DNA of 64,000 bases, taken from Chlamydiales bacterium (GTDB taxonomy: Bacteria > Chlamydiota > Chlamydiia > Chlamydiales > JAJFMA01). The position numbers and the translations under genes were made by a program. The stretch lies in contig JAUXSF010000036.1 in NCBI GenBank assembly GCA_030679955.1, positions 78,131 to 142,130 of the forward strand, written 5' to 3'. The notes below the pieces were generated by a model that made no database searches, was not told where the DNA came from, and saw only the letters and a list, made by a program, of their open reading frames with translations. How positions within the stretch are numbered: the first letter of the stretch is position 1; every line of letters starts with the position of its first letter. Positions 1-9,748 of this stretch are shown one piece after another.

Positions 1-1546
1 ACGAAACAATCTCCACACCCTTTCGCGCTCGCGTAACAGCCGTGTATAGAATTTCACGACCAAAAGCTTCACTTCTAGGAGGAAGCAACAGCATCACGTG
101 ATCGAACTCGCTGCCCTGACTTTTGTGAACCGACAGAGCAAAGGCATACTCATATCTTGGCAAGGTTGCCACGGGAACTCGGCGAATTGTTTGCCCGCTT
201 TTAAAAAGGGCATACGATCGATCTACCAATAACCCCACATCGCCATTAAAAAGCTCTTGTGAGTAGTCATTAACGGTCACCATGATCGGAATGACCTTCA
301 TATGGTGGGAAGAGACTAAGCGCTCGTTGATGCTTGTAACCCCCCATGGTCCTTCGCGCAGAGGAGTCAAAATGCGTCGTTGATTGATTCTACTAAAGAT
401 TTTCTCGGGATCGTCATGCATCGATAGATTAAACAACGGCTGACAGTAATTGACCAGTGTATTCCAAAGCTGCTTTTCCTGGATTGGCCAGGGATTGATA
501 ACTATATCTTCATTGGATTGCAGCGACATCTTGCCTTGGCGGATCTCCGCGGCGAGATTAAGAATGCTTGTCGATTCGGTTCTTAAGCACTTTTGCAGGC
601 ATACACAACATTCTGGAACTGCATGAGCAAGGTCGGCAAATATTCCCCCTGCTTCTATAGAGGGTAGCTGATCACTATCACCCAATAGGACCAGGCGTGC
701 ACCGGTCTTTACTGCCCTTAGAAGGCTAGCCATCATTTGTGCATCAATCATCGAACATTCGTCTACGATGATTAGGTCTGCTGTCAAAGATACACTGGAG
801 TCACCATGCTTCTTATTTAACCCCAGCAAGCTATGCAGTGTTTTGGCTTTAATTCCAGCCCTTCCAAGCCTTTCAGAAAGGTTGGAGGCCGCTTTGCCTG
901 TAGGAGCTGCAGCTATAACTTCCCCGGCACTACCGAATGCGTCTACCAGGCATCCTGCAGTATAAGTCTTGCCAGTACCGGGGCCGCCAGTAACGAATGT
1001 AAGGCTATTCGAGCACGCATGTATAACGGCAGCTTTCTGCTCATCATTTAAGGAAGAGAGTTGTGGAGGATTCACCGTTATTCTGGGCTTGACGGTCACT
1101 AGGCGCTTAAATTCCTCTACAATAACGGACTCATCATTCCAGTAGCGTCGCAGATAGAAACGAGATCCCTCTCTTAGCACGGGCCAAGACTCATCGACAT
1201 CTATTGGAAAACCATTAGCCCCTTCCACAATAAGCTCTGTCAGATTTGAAGGAAGTGGTTGCGCCTGCTCTGAAAGAATCTCCGACCATAGCGTCACAGG
1301 GCAAGGACGTATGGCACCATTTTCTAACGACACACATAGATGGCCTTGCTTAGCAGCCAAAACTAAATGGCACATAAAGAGCGCTACACATTCAGGCATC
1401 TCAGGAACGAAGTCATTAGCCAGAGCAAGCTCTAAATGCAAAGGTGATCCCTCAGTTACCAAGCGTTGCAGGAGAGGCCATTTGCCGCTGATTTTGATGG
1501 GTTGCTTTTTGCGCTGTAGAAAGAGTTTTTGAGCTATTCCAGGCAT
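1..1546 (-). CDS. recD: RecBCD alpha subunit RecD, 5'-3' helicase (3' part beyond window)
   Basis: RecD is the 5'-3' helicase of the RecBCD double-strand-break repair enzyme and a superfamily 1B motor. Reading the minus strand from ATG at 1546 gives about 515 residues without a stop up to the window edge, so the C-terminus is cut off. Visible signatures are the Walker A motif GGPGTGKT near residues 185-195, the helicase motif II IIVDECSM near 260, the LGDSDQLPS motif III, and close to the edge an SVHKSQGSEF motif and an YTAVTRARK motif VI. The start overlaps the last 13 bases of recB, so the two are translationally linked in the order recC-recB-recD. The family identity is clear; only the missing C-terminal part is unknown. 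Confidence 0.93.
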   Translation of the reverse strand, partial: MPGIAQKLFLQRKKQPIKISGKWPLLQRLVTEGSPLHLELALANDFVPEMPECVALFMCHLVLAAKQGHLCVSLENGAIRPCPVTLWSEILSEQAQPLPSNLTELIVEGANGFPIDVDESWPVLREGSRFYLRRYWNDESVIVEEFKRLVTVKPRITVNPPQLSSLNDEQKAAVIHACSNSLTFVTGGPGTGKTYTAGCLVDAFGSAGEVIAAAPTGKAASNLSERLGRAGIKAKTLHSLLGLNKKHGDSSVSLTADLIIVDECSMIDAQMMASLLRAVKTGARLVLLGDSDQLPSIEAGGIFADLAHAVPECCVCLQKCLRTESTSILNLAAEIRQGKMSLQSNEDIVINPWPIQEKQLWNTLVNYCQPLFNLSMHDDPEKIFSRINQRRILTPLREGPWGVTSINERLVSSHHMKVIPIMVTVNDYSQELFNGDVGLLVDRSYALFKSGQTIRRVPVATLPRYEYAFALSVHKSQGSEFDHVMLLLPPRSEAFGREILYTAVTRARKGVEIVS

Positions 1547-4500
1547 AAAGCAGCCTCCAAAGGATTAACAATGTAAACACCACTATTGGGCGATTCAGAG
1601 CGCATACCACGCAGGAAGAGAAAGTACATACCTCCAAAACACTGCTCAAAAGGTCTATCGTCGAAAAGCGAGATATAACGACGCAGAGCTTCTGTGTACA
1701 AGCGTGCTTGAAGATGATAGCCGTGTTGGAGCATCACTTGGTGCAGCTTGTCTTGGTTATAGTCTTCGACATTTGGACCCAACCAGTTGCTCTTCCAGTC
1801 AACTATGTAGTACCGGTTATTGTAGGTAAGCACGAGATCTATAAAGCCCTTTATGTAGCCGCTAGTTTGGGGCTCTAAAGCAAGTGCTTGTGCATCCTCA
1901 AGACTAAACAAAAACTCCAGTTCACGAAATTGCTCAGATGGTTGAACAGCGCGAAGTGTCGGCATCTCATCATCAAACGATAGCGGAGTGTTAACCACGT
2001 GATTGAGCATCTCATGAATCTGCTTGGACCACGACATCAAAGAGGTTCCGGTAAGTTCCTTTTCCACAGCATCAAAGGTTAAGTCGTCAAATGGTGTGTT
2101 TTGTAAGATTTGATGCAGAAGGATACCCGTTTCCGTTCCAGCAGGCACATGAAGGTCAGACGGAGATGTTCCAGCCTTCGTCACTTCATGCGGTGTAAGC
2201 GCATCTAAAGAGGTAAAGGAATGAATACAAATGGGATCGCCGGGAACGTTTATCTTCGTAGGCATTTCCAACGTTTTGAAAACGTGTGGCACTATGGCGG
2301 TCTGAGCTACAATGCCTTCCGTAACCTGTTCATGAGTGATCACCGTAGAATCTATCTGGGAAATAACCTTAAGCAATGGCGCCACGCAGGTAGTACTAAG
2401 CCGGCAGTATACTTCCTCTAGAGTAGCCGAAGGCTGACCGATGCGACCTAGAATCAACTCCATGGCTGATGCTTCACCTTCTTCAGGCCCTTTTTGGTCG
2501 ACAGCCACAGGAACGTAGAGCCTTTCTTTGGCGCGGGTCATCGCGACATAAGCTAAGCGAACCTTCTCTTCGTCACACTCCTTGTAGTAAGTGTCAACTT
2601 TTGCCTTGTTGTCGGTAGAATCTACAATCAGATGGTTCTCCTCACGAGAATGAATCAACCACTCCTTAGCCTTGGAACGTGAAATTAGGCCTAAGGCGAA
2701 AACGAAACGAAACTCTAACCCTTTACTCACGTGTATGGTCATTACTCGTACAGCGTCCTGATTGGCATCATCACGGATTTGTAGTTGCTCATCGTCATCA
2801 TCGGACAACTGCTGCAAATCGAGGAGAGCTTGTAGAAGCCCCTCTGCACGCACATGGTCTTGAAGTTCAGCCTGTGCTAATAGTAAAATGAGGTGGCGTA
2901 GATCGCGATATAAAGATAAGCCATCCGATCTGCCTAAAAGATGCTCCTGTAGCGTTTGAGAACTCAAATACCATTTGGACTGCATTGCCGCATCAAAAAA
3001 TGCCTGCACACCATAATTTAGAAGTGTTTCGTTCAAATGGTAAAAAAGCTTCATGCCATCGGTGCTGTCCAGCAACTGTTGAGCTTGCGACGCTGTGAGA
3101 GCTATGAAGCACCCTCCTAGACATTGCAAGACAGCAGAACGGTCGCGAGGTTTAAGCGTAGCCTTAAGCAAATCAGCTAATGCAAGGTAGGCTGGAGAAG
3201 CTACCACGCTGCCGCTACGCTCAAGAGCTACAGGTATACCACAAGCCTTGAACTCGGTCACAAGAAGGCTAGATTGATAGCGATCACGCACCAAAATGGC
3301 GATATCTTTATAGGAACATCCCTGTGCTACCAACGATTTTATTTCGTTGGCGATGTAAGGTACAAAAAGTCTGCTTTCGGCTTGTTTGGCCCAATTGGCC
3401 TTACCACTTTTACCCTCTGCAATGACAAAGTGCATAGCCCCACGCCCATCTAATAGTGTGGATGGCTTCGCGGCAGCATTTGCTTGCAAAGGACGATAGG
3501 GCTTCGATAGCAATTGAGGGCTATTCTCACTGCTAAAAACAGTGTTAATAGCCTCAACCAGCTGAGGGCTAGAACGATAATTAACCTCTAGCGATGCATG
3601 TGCGCTGTCCGGCAAGCAATTTACAGCGTTGAAATAGGTATTAATGTCAGCTTGACGGAATGAATAGATAGCTTGTTTAGGATCGCCCACCAACGCTATA
3701 AAAGTGTCGGACTGCCTTAAAAATACCTCTTCTAGTACTTTCCACTGGTTGGGATCGGTATCCTGAAATTCATCGATAATAGCGAAACGATAGCGCGATG
3801 CTACAGATTGTCTGAATTCAGAGCGTTGGCATGCTTCAGCAGCCCTAATGAGTAGTTGATCCGAACCTACTAGCTCTTCTTCCTGAATATAGCGTTGAAC
3901 AAACTGTTGGCACCCAGCAGCGAGCACTGAATAGATGTTGGCAGGCTCACGAGCACTATCCACCAAGGCCATTAACGGACGCAAATCCTGAACCAAACTG
4001 GGATAGCGAGGGCAACAGGTAGCTTTCTTCTTAAGCAGGGATGGATCCAAGACCTTTGGCAATAACAAATCGTCGCGTATCAGTATGTCTAGATGCTCGG
4101 CTGTCCAATCCTCGCTATCAAATAGGGCTGCAAAGCGCTCAATCTCTGGCAAATAGTCGATGGCAGAAGTACTTTTAAACTGCTTATAGCTGGAAGCTTG
4201 GCACTTAAAGTCCTCTACAATACTTTCTGAAGTCAAATTAAGCTTTCTCTTAACATCTTTCATAAGAAGACAAAACTCGTCAAGACAGCTTGCATAGCTC
4301 CTGAAAGGTTCTACAGGAGCTGAATTGACACTTGTCTTGGCGAGTTGAGAAACTAGATTTTTTTGCTTCTTTAATAGCCTCTCCAGCTGTGCAGGACTGC
4401 ATATTTGGCGATTGACTTCAGTGCGCAAATAGTCTTTTACAGCATCATGGATGGCGGCTTTGGAAATCTGTCGATCCTCAAGAGACGACCCAGAAGCGAT

Positions 4501-4923
4501 AGACATTTCATCACACTCACGCAGTATTCTGGAGCAAAAACTGTGAATAGTGTAGATCTGACTCTCTTCAAAGGTTGCTAGTGCACGCTCCAATTTGTGT
4601 ATAGCGGCACAACGACTGCCATCACCATCTTCACAAATAGCCTTTAAGTAATCGGGGCCATCCATGGGATCACTACGAAGCATAAGCAGAGTATTTGCGA
4701 TGTTGGCACGAATACGTCCGCGCAACTCTCTCGTTGCCGCCCGAGTGAACGTAACAACTAGGATCTCGGAAAGGCGGCACGGTTCCCCCCTGGGGCCATT
4801 TTCTATTAGCAGTCGCGTAACAAGGTGTTCGATCGAATAGGTTTTTCCAGTACCTGCAGAGGCCTCGAGGTTATGGTGCTGATAGATGTTAAGATTGCGG
4901 CAATGAATGTCAAAACGCTTCAT
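1534..4923 (-). CDS. recB: RecBCD beta subunit RecB, helicase-nuclease
   Basis: RecB is the 3'-5' helicase and nuclease of exodeoxyribonuclease V. The protein has 1129 residues, close to the family's usual 1150-1200. It shows the UvrD/Rep-type Walker A motif ASAGTGKT near residue 23, a VVTFTRAATRELRGRI motif Ia, the IIDEFQDTD motif II, VGDPKQAIYSFRQAD motif III, VMTIHVSKGLEF motif V and YVAMTRAKERLY motif VI. The C-terminal PD-(D/E)XK nuclease is intact, with the FIDLV and IVDWKSNW motifs carrying the metal-binding Asp and the catalytic D-x-K. It overlaps recC by four bases (ATGA) and recD by 13 bases, so the three subunits are made in a coupled operon. Confidence in the assignment is high. 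Confidence 0.96.
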   Translation of the reverse strand: MKRFDIHCRNLNIYQHHNLEASAGTGKTYSIEHLVTRLLIENGPRGEPCRLSEILVVTFTRAATRELRGRIRANIANTLLMLRSDPMDGPDYLKAICEDGDGSRCAAIHKLERALATFEESQIYTIHSFCSRILRECDEMSIASGSSLEDRQISKAAIHDAVKDYLRTEVNRQICSPAQLERLLKKQKNLVSQLAKTSVNSAPVEPFRSYASCLDEFCLLMKDVKRKLNLTSESIVEDFKCQASSYKQFKSTSAIDYLPEIERFAALFDSEDWTAEHLDILIRDDLLLPKVLDPSLLKKKATCCPRYPSLVQDLRPLMALVDSAREPANIYSVLAAGCQQFVQRYIQEEELVGSDQLLIRAAEACQRSEFRQSVASRYRFAIIDEFQDTDPNQWKVLEEVFLRQSDTFIALVGDPKQAIYSFRQADINTYFNAVNCLPDSAHASLEVNYRSSPQLVEAINTVFSSENSPQLLSKPYRPLQANAAAKPSTLLDGRGAMHFVIAEGKSGKANWAKQAESRLFVPYIANEIKSLVAQGCSYKDIAILVRDRYQSSLLVTEFKACGIPVALERSGSVVASPAYLALADLLKATLKPRDRSAVLQCLGGCFIALTASQAQQLLDSTDGMKLFYHLNETLLNYGVQAFFDAAMQSKWYLSSQTLQEHLLGRSDGLSLYRDLRHLILLLAQAELQDHVRAEGLLQALLDLQQLSDDDDEQLQIRDDANQDAVRVMTIHVSKGLEFRFVFALGLISRSKAKEWLIHSREENHLIVDSTDNKAKVDTYYKECDEEKVRLAYVAMTRAKERLYVPVAVDQKGPEEGEASAMELILGRIGQPSATLEEVYCRLSTTCVAPLLKVISQIDSTVITHEQVTEGIVAQTAIVPHVFKTLEMPTKINVPGDPICIHSFTSLDALTPHEVTKAGTSPSDLHVPAGTETGILLHQILQNTPFDDLTFDAVEKELTGTSLMSWSKQIHEMLNHVVNTPLSFDDEMPTLRAVQPSEQFRELEFLFSLEDAQALALEPQTSGYIKGFIDLVLTYNNRYYIVDWKSNWLGPNVEDYNQDKLHQVMLQHGYHLQARLYTEALRRYISLFDDRPFEQCFGGMYFLFLRGMRSESPNSGVYIVNPLEAALCLE

Positions 4924-7900
4924 TTTTTTGCCTCCTTAAACATTGCTAGGGGCACGCTATAAAGAGATTGAGCGATCTCTTGCCAGGTTTGTAGTGCAGA
5001 TGGTTCGAAGCTCTGACAGATGCTCAGCAGCCATTGTGCTTCTTTGTTGAAAAATCGATCAGACTCTAATGACTTAACAATTTTCTGTTGGATGTCAGCA
5101 AGGCTATCGCCTTTAACAAAGTCGGGAACCCATTTATCGATTAGCGGGGAGGGGCGATGTTTTACGGTCAATGCATAGCTCAAAAAATGTTCTAGATGGC
5201 TTTTTGCATCATCTTCATACTCAGAGGTAGCCATAGCGTTCTCTGCAAAGAGAAGCCTCGGTTGCGTCGCTTTAGGCGGAAGATACTGTAATAGCAGTAG
5301 AGCTGGCCATTGCTGCACAACCCTTGACTCATCTCCTTTATTAGCTATTAAAATGCCTTGAGGAGACACGTTAGAAAGCTTTCCAGTAATCAGTACCGTT
5401 GTACCATTTTCTAACGCTATCTTAGGAGCAGGCAGCTGCCATGTCCTGTTGCCAATTTGGCGCGGTTCGGAGCAGTTAACAGCGAATTCAAAATGAGATA
5501 GATCATCCCAAGAAATTCCGAACTCTCTTAGTGAAGCTTTAAAGCTAGCCGCCATGTCATTTGGTTGTAGCTTGGCAACCTCGCCAAAGATTCCTAGCGG
5601 CATGCCTCCCTTGGCATGAGCCCTTTCCAGCACTGTTTGTATCGGCTTACCGATCAGATCTTGTTTGATGCTGTAAAGCTGCAATTGGTCTAGGCTTAAA
5701 GGCTCTTCCGTCTCAATTCCAAAATCATCAAAGTCTTTGTAGTAGACGCCTTGTGCAGCTAAATATGCAGCAAGGGGGTTTTTGGAGCACTTCATCAGCT
5801 CTTTGACCGTGATCACCACAGTCGGTTCATTGGTAAATGAATCCGAGACTTCGGAACAAAATAGCTCAGGAACAAAACCTTTTAGACCCTCTTGACGTTC
5901 ACCACACAGGGCCATAGCACCAATGTAGTCCTTAGACCGGTAACTCTTTATGCCACTCTTCGCAGTAAAGTAAATGGGATCAAAGGAATAAAAGGGGTGT
6001 GTTACCTCTTTTAAGCTACAGCGATACCTTGAACGCGTATAGGCCACTAGTTCTGAAATAGGTAGTGCCGGCTCTTGCTGTTTGCCGTCTTGCAAACTCA
6101 CATTCTGATAGCTCAAAATTAAATGCTGCTCAGCGGCCATCAGTGTCCGAAGAAAATAGTAGCGATCCATGTCGGTCAAAGTGGGCTGATGATCAGCTCC
6201 AGGCTGTCCCTTTAGCATATCAAGCGGATGCTGTCGTGAAGCTATAGGAAAAGCTCCCTCTTGCATACCTAAAACAGCAATCACTTTTGCGGGCAATCCC
6301 ACTAGATCTCGGATCGACCCAAAATGTATGGACTGCAGTAATCCATCATGAACGGCGGTCTTTTCTTGAGAGATGATGCTCTCGAGCCTTGGTTGAATGG
6401 AGCTAAACTCAAACTGTTCCTCGGGGAACCACTTAGACGTTTGCGCCAATCGATTAACGATCTGATTGACGGCGTCTAGATCTGTACTATTTGCAGCCAA
6501 GTAGCCTTCACATAGGGACTTAAGGTAGACGGCCCAATCTTCGAGACTCATTGTGGTTCCATCAACCAACAATTTTAGGTCCTGTGCTAAAGAATCTAAA
6601 AGGCAGATTAGGCGCCCCAGTAGATCGGCATCGCTAAAATTCAATTGTGGTTCCTGCCCACCGGAAATAAGCGCATGTCGCAGTTTTTTTAGTCCATCGT
6701 CCCAAGTGCCGATGTGGGCATCACTACCCATTCCGTTTTGGCAATGAGCACGCAGTAAGATATCGTTGCGATTCTCAGCACTCAGTCCCCATGTGATGTT
6801 AGTCTCTTCTATCCACAGGCGTATTTTAGCTAGATCTTCGGATGAAAGAACAAAGTGTTCGCTAACAAACCGATCTTCAAGAAGCTGAATGAGGGAAAGG
6901 GAGTCCCAACGACTTCTTGCCAAAGCGAGTAAGTTAAGGAGAGATTGTAGAAGGGAATTGTGCATAGCCAAGGGCACGCCATGAACGCGATAGGGAAGCT
7001 GACTATCTTTGCTACCAAAAATTGCACGTATCAATGAGTAGTAATCGGTGATATCAGGGGCGATCACTAAAATATCGCTTGGTGAATACCCGTGCTGGTC
7101 GATAAGGCCCATCAGGTTATTGTAAAGCACTTCGACCTCACGCACGGCTGAACTCGCCGCGTGAATTTGTACGCTCTTGTCGTCCTGTGGAACGGCTATG
7201 ACGTCATTTGAGTTGCGCAGAAGCAGTACATCTGCCTGTATGGCCTCTAGAAGTGTTGGTTGATGACCTGAAGGAAGTGGATAGGTTTCTTCGTTAGCTA
7301 ACTCGGCATATGTCTGTAGATCTAAGATAGCCTGGGAGACAAAGTATTGACCTTGTAAATCGACATCTGCATCGTTTAGCTGACGCGTTGTGGCGCGTCC
7401 GACGGAGCCATAGTTGGCAGCGAGTGGGTTTCGGTCGTTACTATAGAGATCTGGTTCGGGCATAGCAAACTGCTCACGGTCCGAACGAATATCATCCCAA
7501 TACTGCTGGCACAGCGATGGCATAAAGTACGAGACGTCATGTGTAGTGCCTAAACGCTTTAGGAGACGATGCAAGGGTGGAAGGATATAGTTCAGCCCAA
7601 AGACGGCAATTAGTAGCGTCTGGTTGGAATCTAAAGCCTTAATTGAATCGCAGATAGCACTGGTGGTTTTCCACCCAGGATAGCGCTTAAATAGCTCCAC
7701 CCACAGATATTTTTGCCATCCATCGTTTTGAGACCATTGAGTGGCCACTTTGTTTCCATAGACGGCGTAGGAGTCAAAAAGACCGGCTAGCTCTTCGGCT
7801 AAAACTCGTGCACGCCTATGCTTATTGGAGCCTATAAGGGCTGCCAATGTCTCGTCGGTTCTGGATCGTTCAAGTATAAGGGGCTCAAGAGCCAAAGATA

Positions 7901-8162
7901 GCTCCAGACGAGATGGCAGATGAATATTGGTGGTGTTTTTTGACATCGCGGCTAGCTTGGAGATGGCGGAACGCTCGGACACCACATGCATGGCGGTGGA
8001 TATTCCGGCCTGCTTAGCCATCTGAAACTGCAACCAGCTTTTCACCGAAGCGTTGGGTACAATCACCAACCGATGTGCAAAAGGTGGGGTATCAGGATTG
8101 AACAGCGTCTCTTGCAAACGTATTAGCAAAAAATCCAGGCTGTTTGATTGAAAGCCTTGCAA
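4920..8162 (-). CDS. recC: RecBCD gamma subunit RecC
   Basis: RecC is the Chi-scanning, inactivated helicase-nuclease-like subunit of RecBCD. At 1080 residues it has the family length. N-terminal FNPDTPPFAHRLVIVPN and VVSERSAISKLAAM are RecC-like, followed by the VLGMQEGAFP and YYFLRTLMAAEQHLILSYQ blocks and the C-terminal EEPLSLDQLQLYSIKQDLI stretch typical of RecC. The best start is TTG at 8162, because a strong AGGAGGG ribosome-binding site lies eight bases upstream at about 8167-8173 and there is no better ATG. It is the first gene of the recC-recB-recD operon and overlaps recB by four bases. Confidence 0.95.
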   Translation of the reverse strand: MQGFQSNSLDFLLIRLQETLFNPDTPPFAHRLVIVPNASVKSWLQFQMAKQAGISTAMHVVSERSAISKLAAMSKNTTNIHLPSRLELSLALEPLILERSRTDETLAALIGSNKHRRARVLAEELAGLFDSYAVYGNKVATQWSQNDGWQKYLWVELFKRYPGWKTTSAICDSIKALDSNQTLLIAVFGLNYILPPLHRLLKRLGTTHDVSYFMPSLCQQYWDDIRSDREQFAMPEPDLYSNDRNPLAANYGSVGRATTRQLNDADVDLQGQYFVSQAILDLQTYAELANEETYPLPSGHQPTLLEAIQADVLLLRNSNDVIAVPQDDKSVQIHAASSAVREVEVLYNNLMGLIDQHGYSPSDILVIAPDITDYYSLIRAIFGSKDSQLPYRVHGVPLAMHNSLLQSLLNLLALARSRWDSLSLIQLLEDRFVSEHFVLSSEDLAKIRLWIEETNITWGLSAENRNDILLRAHCQNGMGSDAHIGTWDDGLKKLRHALISGGQEPQLNFSDADLLGRLICLLDSLAQDLKLLVDGTTMSLEDWAVYLKSLCEGYLAANSTDLDAVNQIVNRLAQTSKWFPEEQFEFSSIQPRLESIISQEKTAVHDGLLQSIHFGSIRDLVGLPAKVIAVLGMQEGAFPIASRQHPLDMLKGQPGADHQPTLTDMDRYYFLRTLMAAEQHLILSYQNVSLQDGKQQEPALPISELVAYTRSRYRCSLKEVTHPFYSFDPIYFTAKSGIKSYRSKDYIGAMALCGERQEGLKGFVPELFCSEVSDSFTNEPTVVITVKELMKCSKNPLAAYLAAQGVYYKDFDDFGIETEEPLSLDQLQLYSIKQDLIGKPIQTVLERAHAKGGMPLGIFGEVAKLQPNDMAASFKASLREFGISWDDLSHFEFAVNCSEPRQIGNRTWQLPAPKIALENGTTVLITGKLSNVSPQGILIANKGDESRVVQQWPALLLLQYLPPKATQPRLLFAENAMATSEYEDDAKSHLEHFLSYALTVKHRPSPLIDKWVPDFVKGDSLADIQQKIVKSLESDRFFNKEAQWLLSICQSFEPSALQTWQEIAQSLYSVPLAMFKEAKK

Positions 8163-8191
8163 GCTACCCTCCTAGATGCAATTGGTAACTA

Positions 8192-8220
8192 AGTATACCA
8201 CAAACAGTGGAAAAACACCA
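8192..8220 (-). promoter_or_regulatory. Candidate promoter of the recCBD operon
   Basis: On the minus strand a TATACT hexamer (8192-8197) preceded by TGTGG sits about 30 bases upstream of the TTG start of recC. It resembles an extended -10 element of the housekeeping sigma factor. The -35 region (about 8215-8220) matches the consensus poorly. This is pattern matching only. Confidence 0.35.
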
Positions 8221-8267
8221 CCTGTGGATTGGCAAGCATTTGCATCAACCTAGTCAAAAAAGGAACG

Positions 8268-8372
8268 GAATTTAACGCAAAGGCGCAGAGGCGCTAAGAG
8301 GCAAAGAAGGACTATTTAAAGGCCTGTCTCATCTTTGCGCCCTTAGCGCCTCTGCGTCTTTGCGTTGAATTC
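8268..8372. repeat. Hairpin repeat, 8-nt-period type (copy 1)
   Basis: Two arms of about 39 bases, 8268-8306 and 8333-8372, are reverse complements apart from a few changes and one indel. Each arm is made of imperfect eight-base units of the form CTTTGCGC/CTCTGCGT/CTTTGCGT. The same arm sequence returns at 14171-14227 and 17321-17385. It lies between recC and the next gene, with no coding potential of its own. From memory, similar 'tttgcgcctctgcg' strings are scattered in genomes of several phyla. Confidence 0.85.
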
Positions 8373-8409
8373 CCTTATCAATAAGTCCGAATATCAACCG
8401 GGTATGCTT

Positions 8410-9084
8410 TTACGGTGCTCTAGCTTTATGGGACTTCCGGAGCTCGTCAATAATTTCTTTGTTTCGTTCTAGTATTTTATTACTATCTGACAGCGCCTTC
8501 CACCCTATTAGAAATACTGCGATAGCAAGTGTAGACATAACGACATAAATACCCCCTACCGCGAGTAAAGCAGTTTGTAAACTCCCGCTTCTGCCCTTTT
8601 CTCGATCATACTTCTCTTGTAATGGCTGCGTGTAAGCAACCTGAGAGGCAAGAAAGCCCAAAGCAATTAGACCAACACACATAGTCATCGCTTTTAGACT
8701 AAAAGGAATCCGCGCAGACCATAGCTTCACTGTTGCTATTACTCCTGTGGAGGCCTGAGGGCTAGTTTCATAGAGCTGCAAAGCATGAGCAGCTGTAGAG
8801 GCACTTGAAGGGTAAATTAGGGCGAATGGCACGATGACTGCGAAAGCCAGGTGAGTAAAGGTGTACCATAGATGCTGGGCTTGATCTGAAAGGTGGCCGT
8901 TAAGGGCTGCCGAAGGCATACCAATAACCGCTTGCCAGCCGTGATTTGTCGCATCTTTAATAGTCGCGATCTCTAACGCCAGCACTTGCTTGATTGAGGG
9001 ATAAAATAACTTAGAAGATTTATTTATCGATTCAAGCTTGTATAGTTCCGGTAAAGTATTTAACCCATGGCCTATGCATGTCAT
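8410..9084 (-). CDS. Hypothetical protein with three to four membrane segments
   Basis: I do not recognise this 224-residue protein. The N-terminal 85 residues are soluble-looking, followed by hydrophobic stretches near residues 78-95 (HLAFAVIVPFALIYP), 132-150 (AMTMCVGLIALGFLASQVAY) and 173-195 (LAVGGIYVVMSTLAIAVFLIG), and a charged, probably helical tail rich in Lys and Glu. The segment order suggests an inner-membrane or inclusion-membrane protein, but no family motif is visible. A purine-rich AGGAGGAAG stretch upstream of ATG 9084 supports the start. It stands alone between two hairpin-repeat regions. Confidence 0.6.
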   Translation of the reverse strand: MTCIGHGLNTLPELYKLESINKSSKLFYPSIKQVLALEIATIKDATNHGWQAVIGMPSAALNGHLSDQAQHLWYTFTHLAFAVIVPFALIYPSSASTAAHALQLYETSPQASTGVIATVKLWSARIPFSLKAMTMCVGLIALGFLASQVAYTQPLQEKYDREKGRSGSLQTALLAVGGIYVVMSTLAIAVFLIGWKALSDSNKILERNKEIIDELRKSHKARAP

Positions 9085-9379
9085 GATTGTATCTTCCTCC
9101 TGTAATTTGATTTCAATTATTATAACATATAGAAGTTAAAATGGCTTGCTCAAGAAATGCATATCGGACTGATGCTGGACTGAATAATGACTTGATGCTT
9201 CCGCATCGTGAACACGTTTTTGCCATTTACCCACAGCCACCCCTCCTACGTCGGGTATGGCAATGGGCTGGGAAGGGGCCAATCGCTTCCGCGATTAGCC
9301 GGAGGTTAAAAATCAGTTCCTATCCTGCATATCCTGCAGCGCAGCGATCATGCCCATCCTGTAAACTTTATTCTTTGAC
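9085..9379. repeat. Intergenic region with GC-rich palindromic repeat
   Basis: This gap holds no convincing gene. At about 9286-9304 there is a small palindrome, AATCGCTTCCGCGATT, followed by GCCGGAGG and preceded by short G/C-rich inverted pieces (about 9224-9280). The same core style, a stem closed by GCTTCCGC, is seen at 36420-36535 and 49255-49502, so I regard it as one more copy or fragment of that dispersed repeat type. An 80-codon reading frame across it (9141-9383) looks like a by-product of the repeat. Confidence 0.5.
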
Positions 9380-9739
9380 CTAGGTTTTTTCTACAAAGCC
9401 TTGTCCATCGATGCGTATATAGTTTTTTGTGCCAAGCGTACATTTCTGGAGGTTTTTATTCTCTTCCAATACCTTTATGCATGCCGCAGAAGGTGTCCAA
9501 TAGCCGCTTAATTCCACTACAGTGGCCTTTTGAAGTTCGCGACAGAGAGGTACGAAGACATTCGGACTTATACGAGGCAAATTCTCTAGCCGTATTTCCA
9601 TAATCTGATGGGCCATAGAGGTTAGTTCCTGGATATGTTCGGGCGTAAAGTGGCCACTGTCAGGCTCATATAAACTCATATAGCGGTTTGCCTGGACATA
9701 ACCTTCATAGGCCCGATGTAATTTTTCAAGATGAGCCAT
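9380..9739 (-). CDS. Hypothetical small protein
   Basis: An unrecognised soluble protein of 119 residues. It is rich in charged helices in its first half and carries three cysteines in the second half (residues near 65, 86 and 99). It has neither signal peptide nor membrane segment. An AGGAGAT ribosome-binding site precedes ATG 9739. It lies nine bases downstream of the LD-carboxypeptidase gene on the same strand, so the two are probably cotranscribed; this does not reveal its function. Confidence 0.6.
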   Translation of the reverse strand: MAHLEKLHRAYEGYVQANRYMSLYEPDSGHFTPEHIQELTSMAHQIMEIRLENLPRISPNVFVPLCRELQKATVVELSGYWTPSAACIKVLEENKNLQKCTLGTKNYIRIDGQGFVEKT

Positions 9740-9748
9740 AGGATCTCC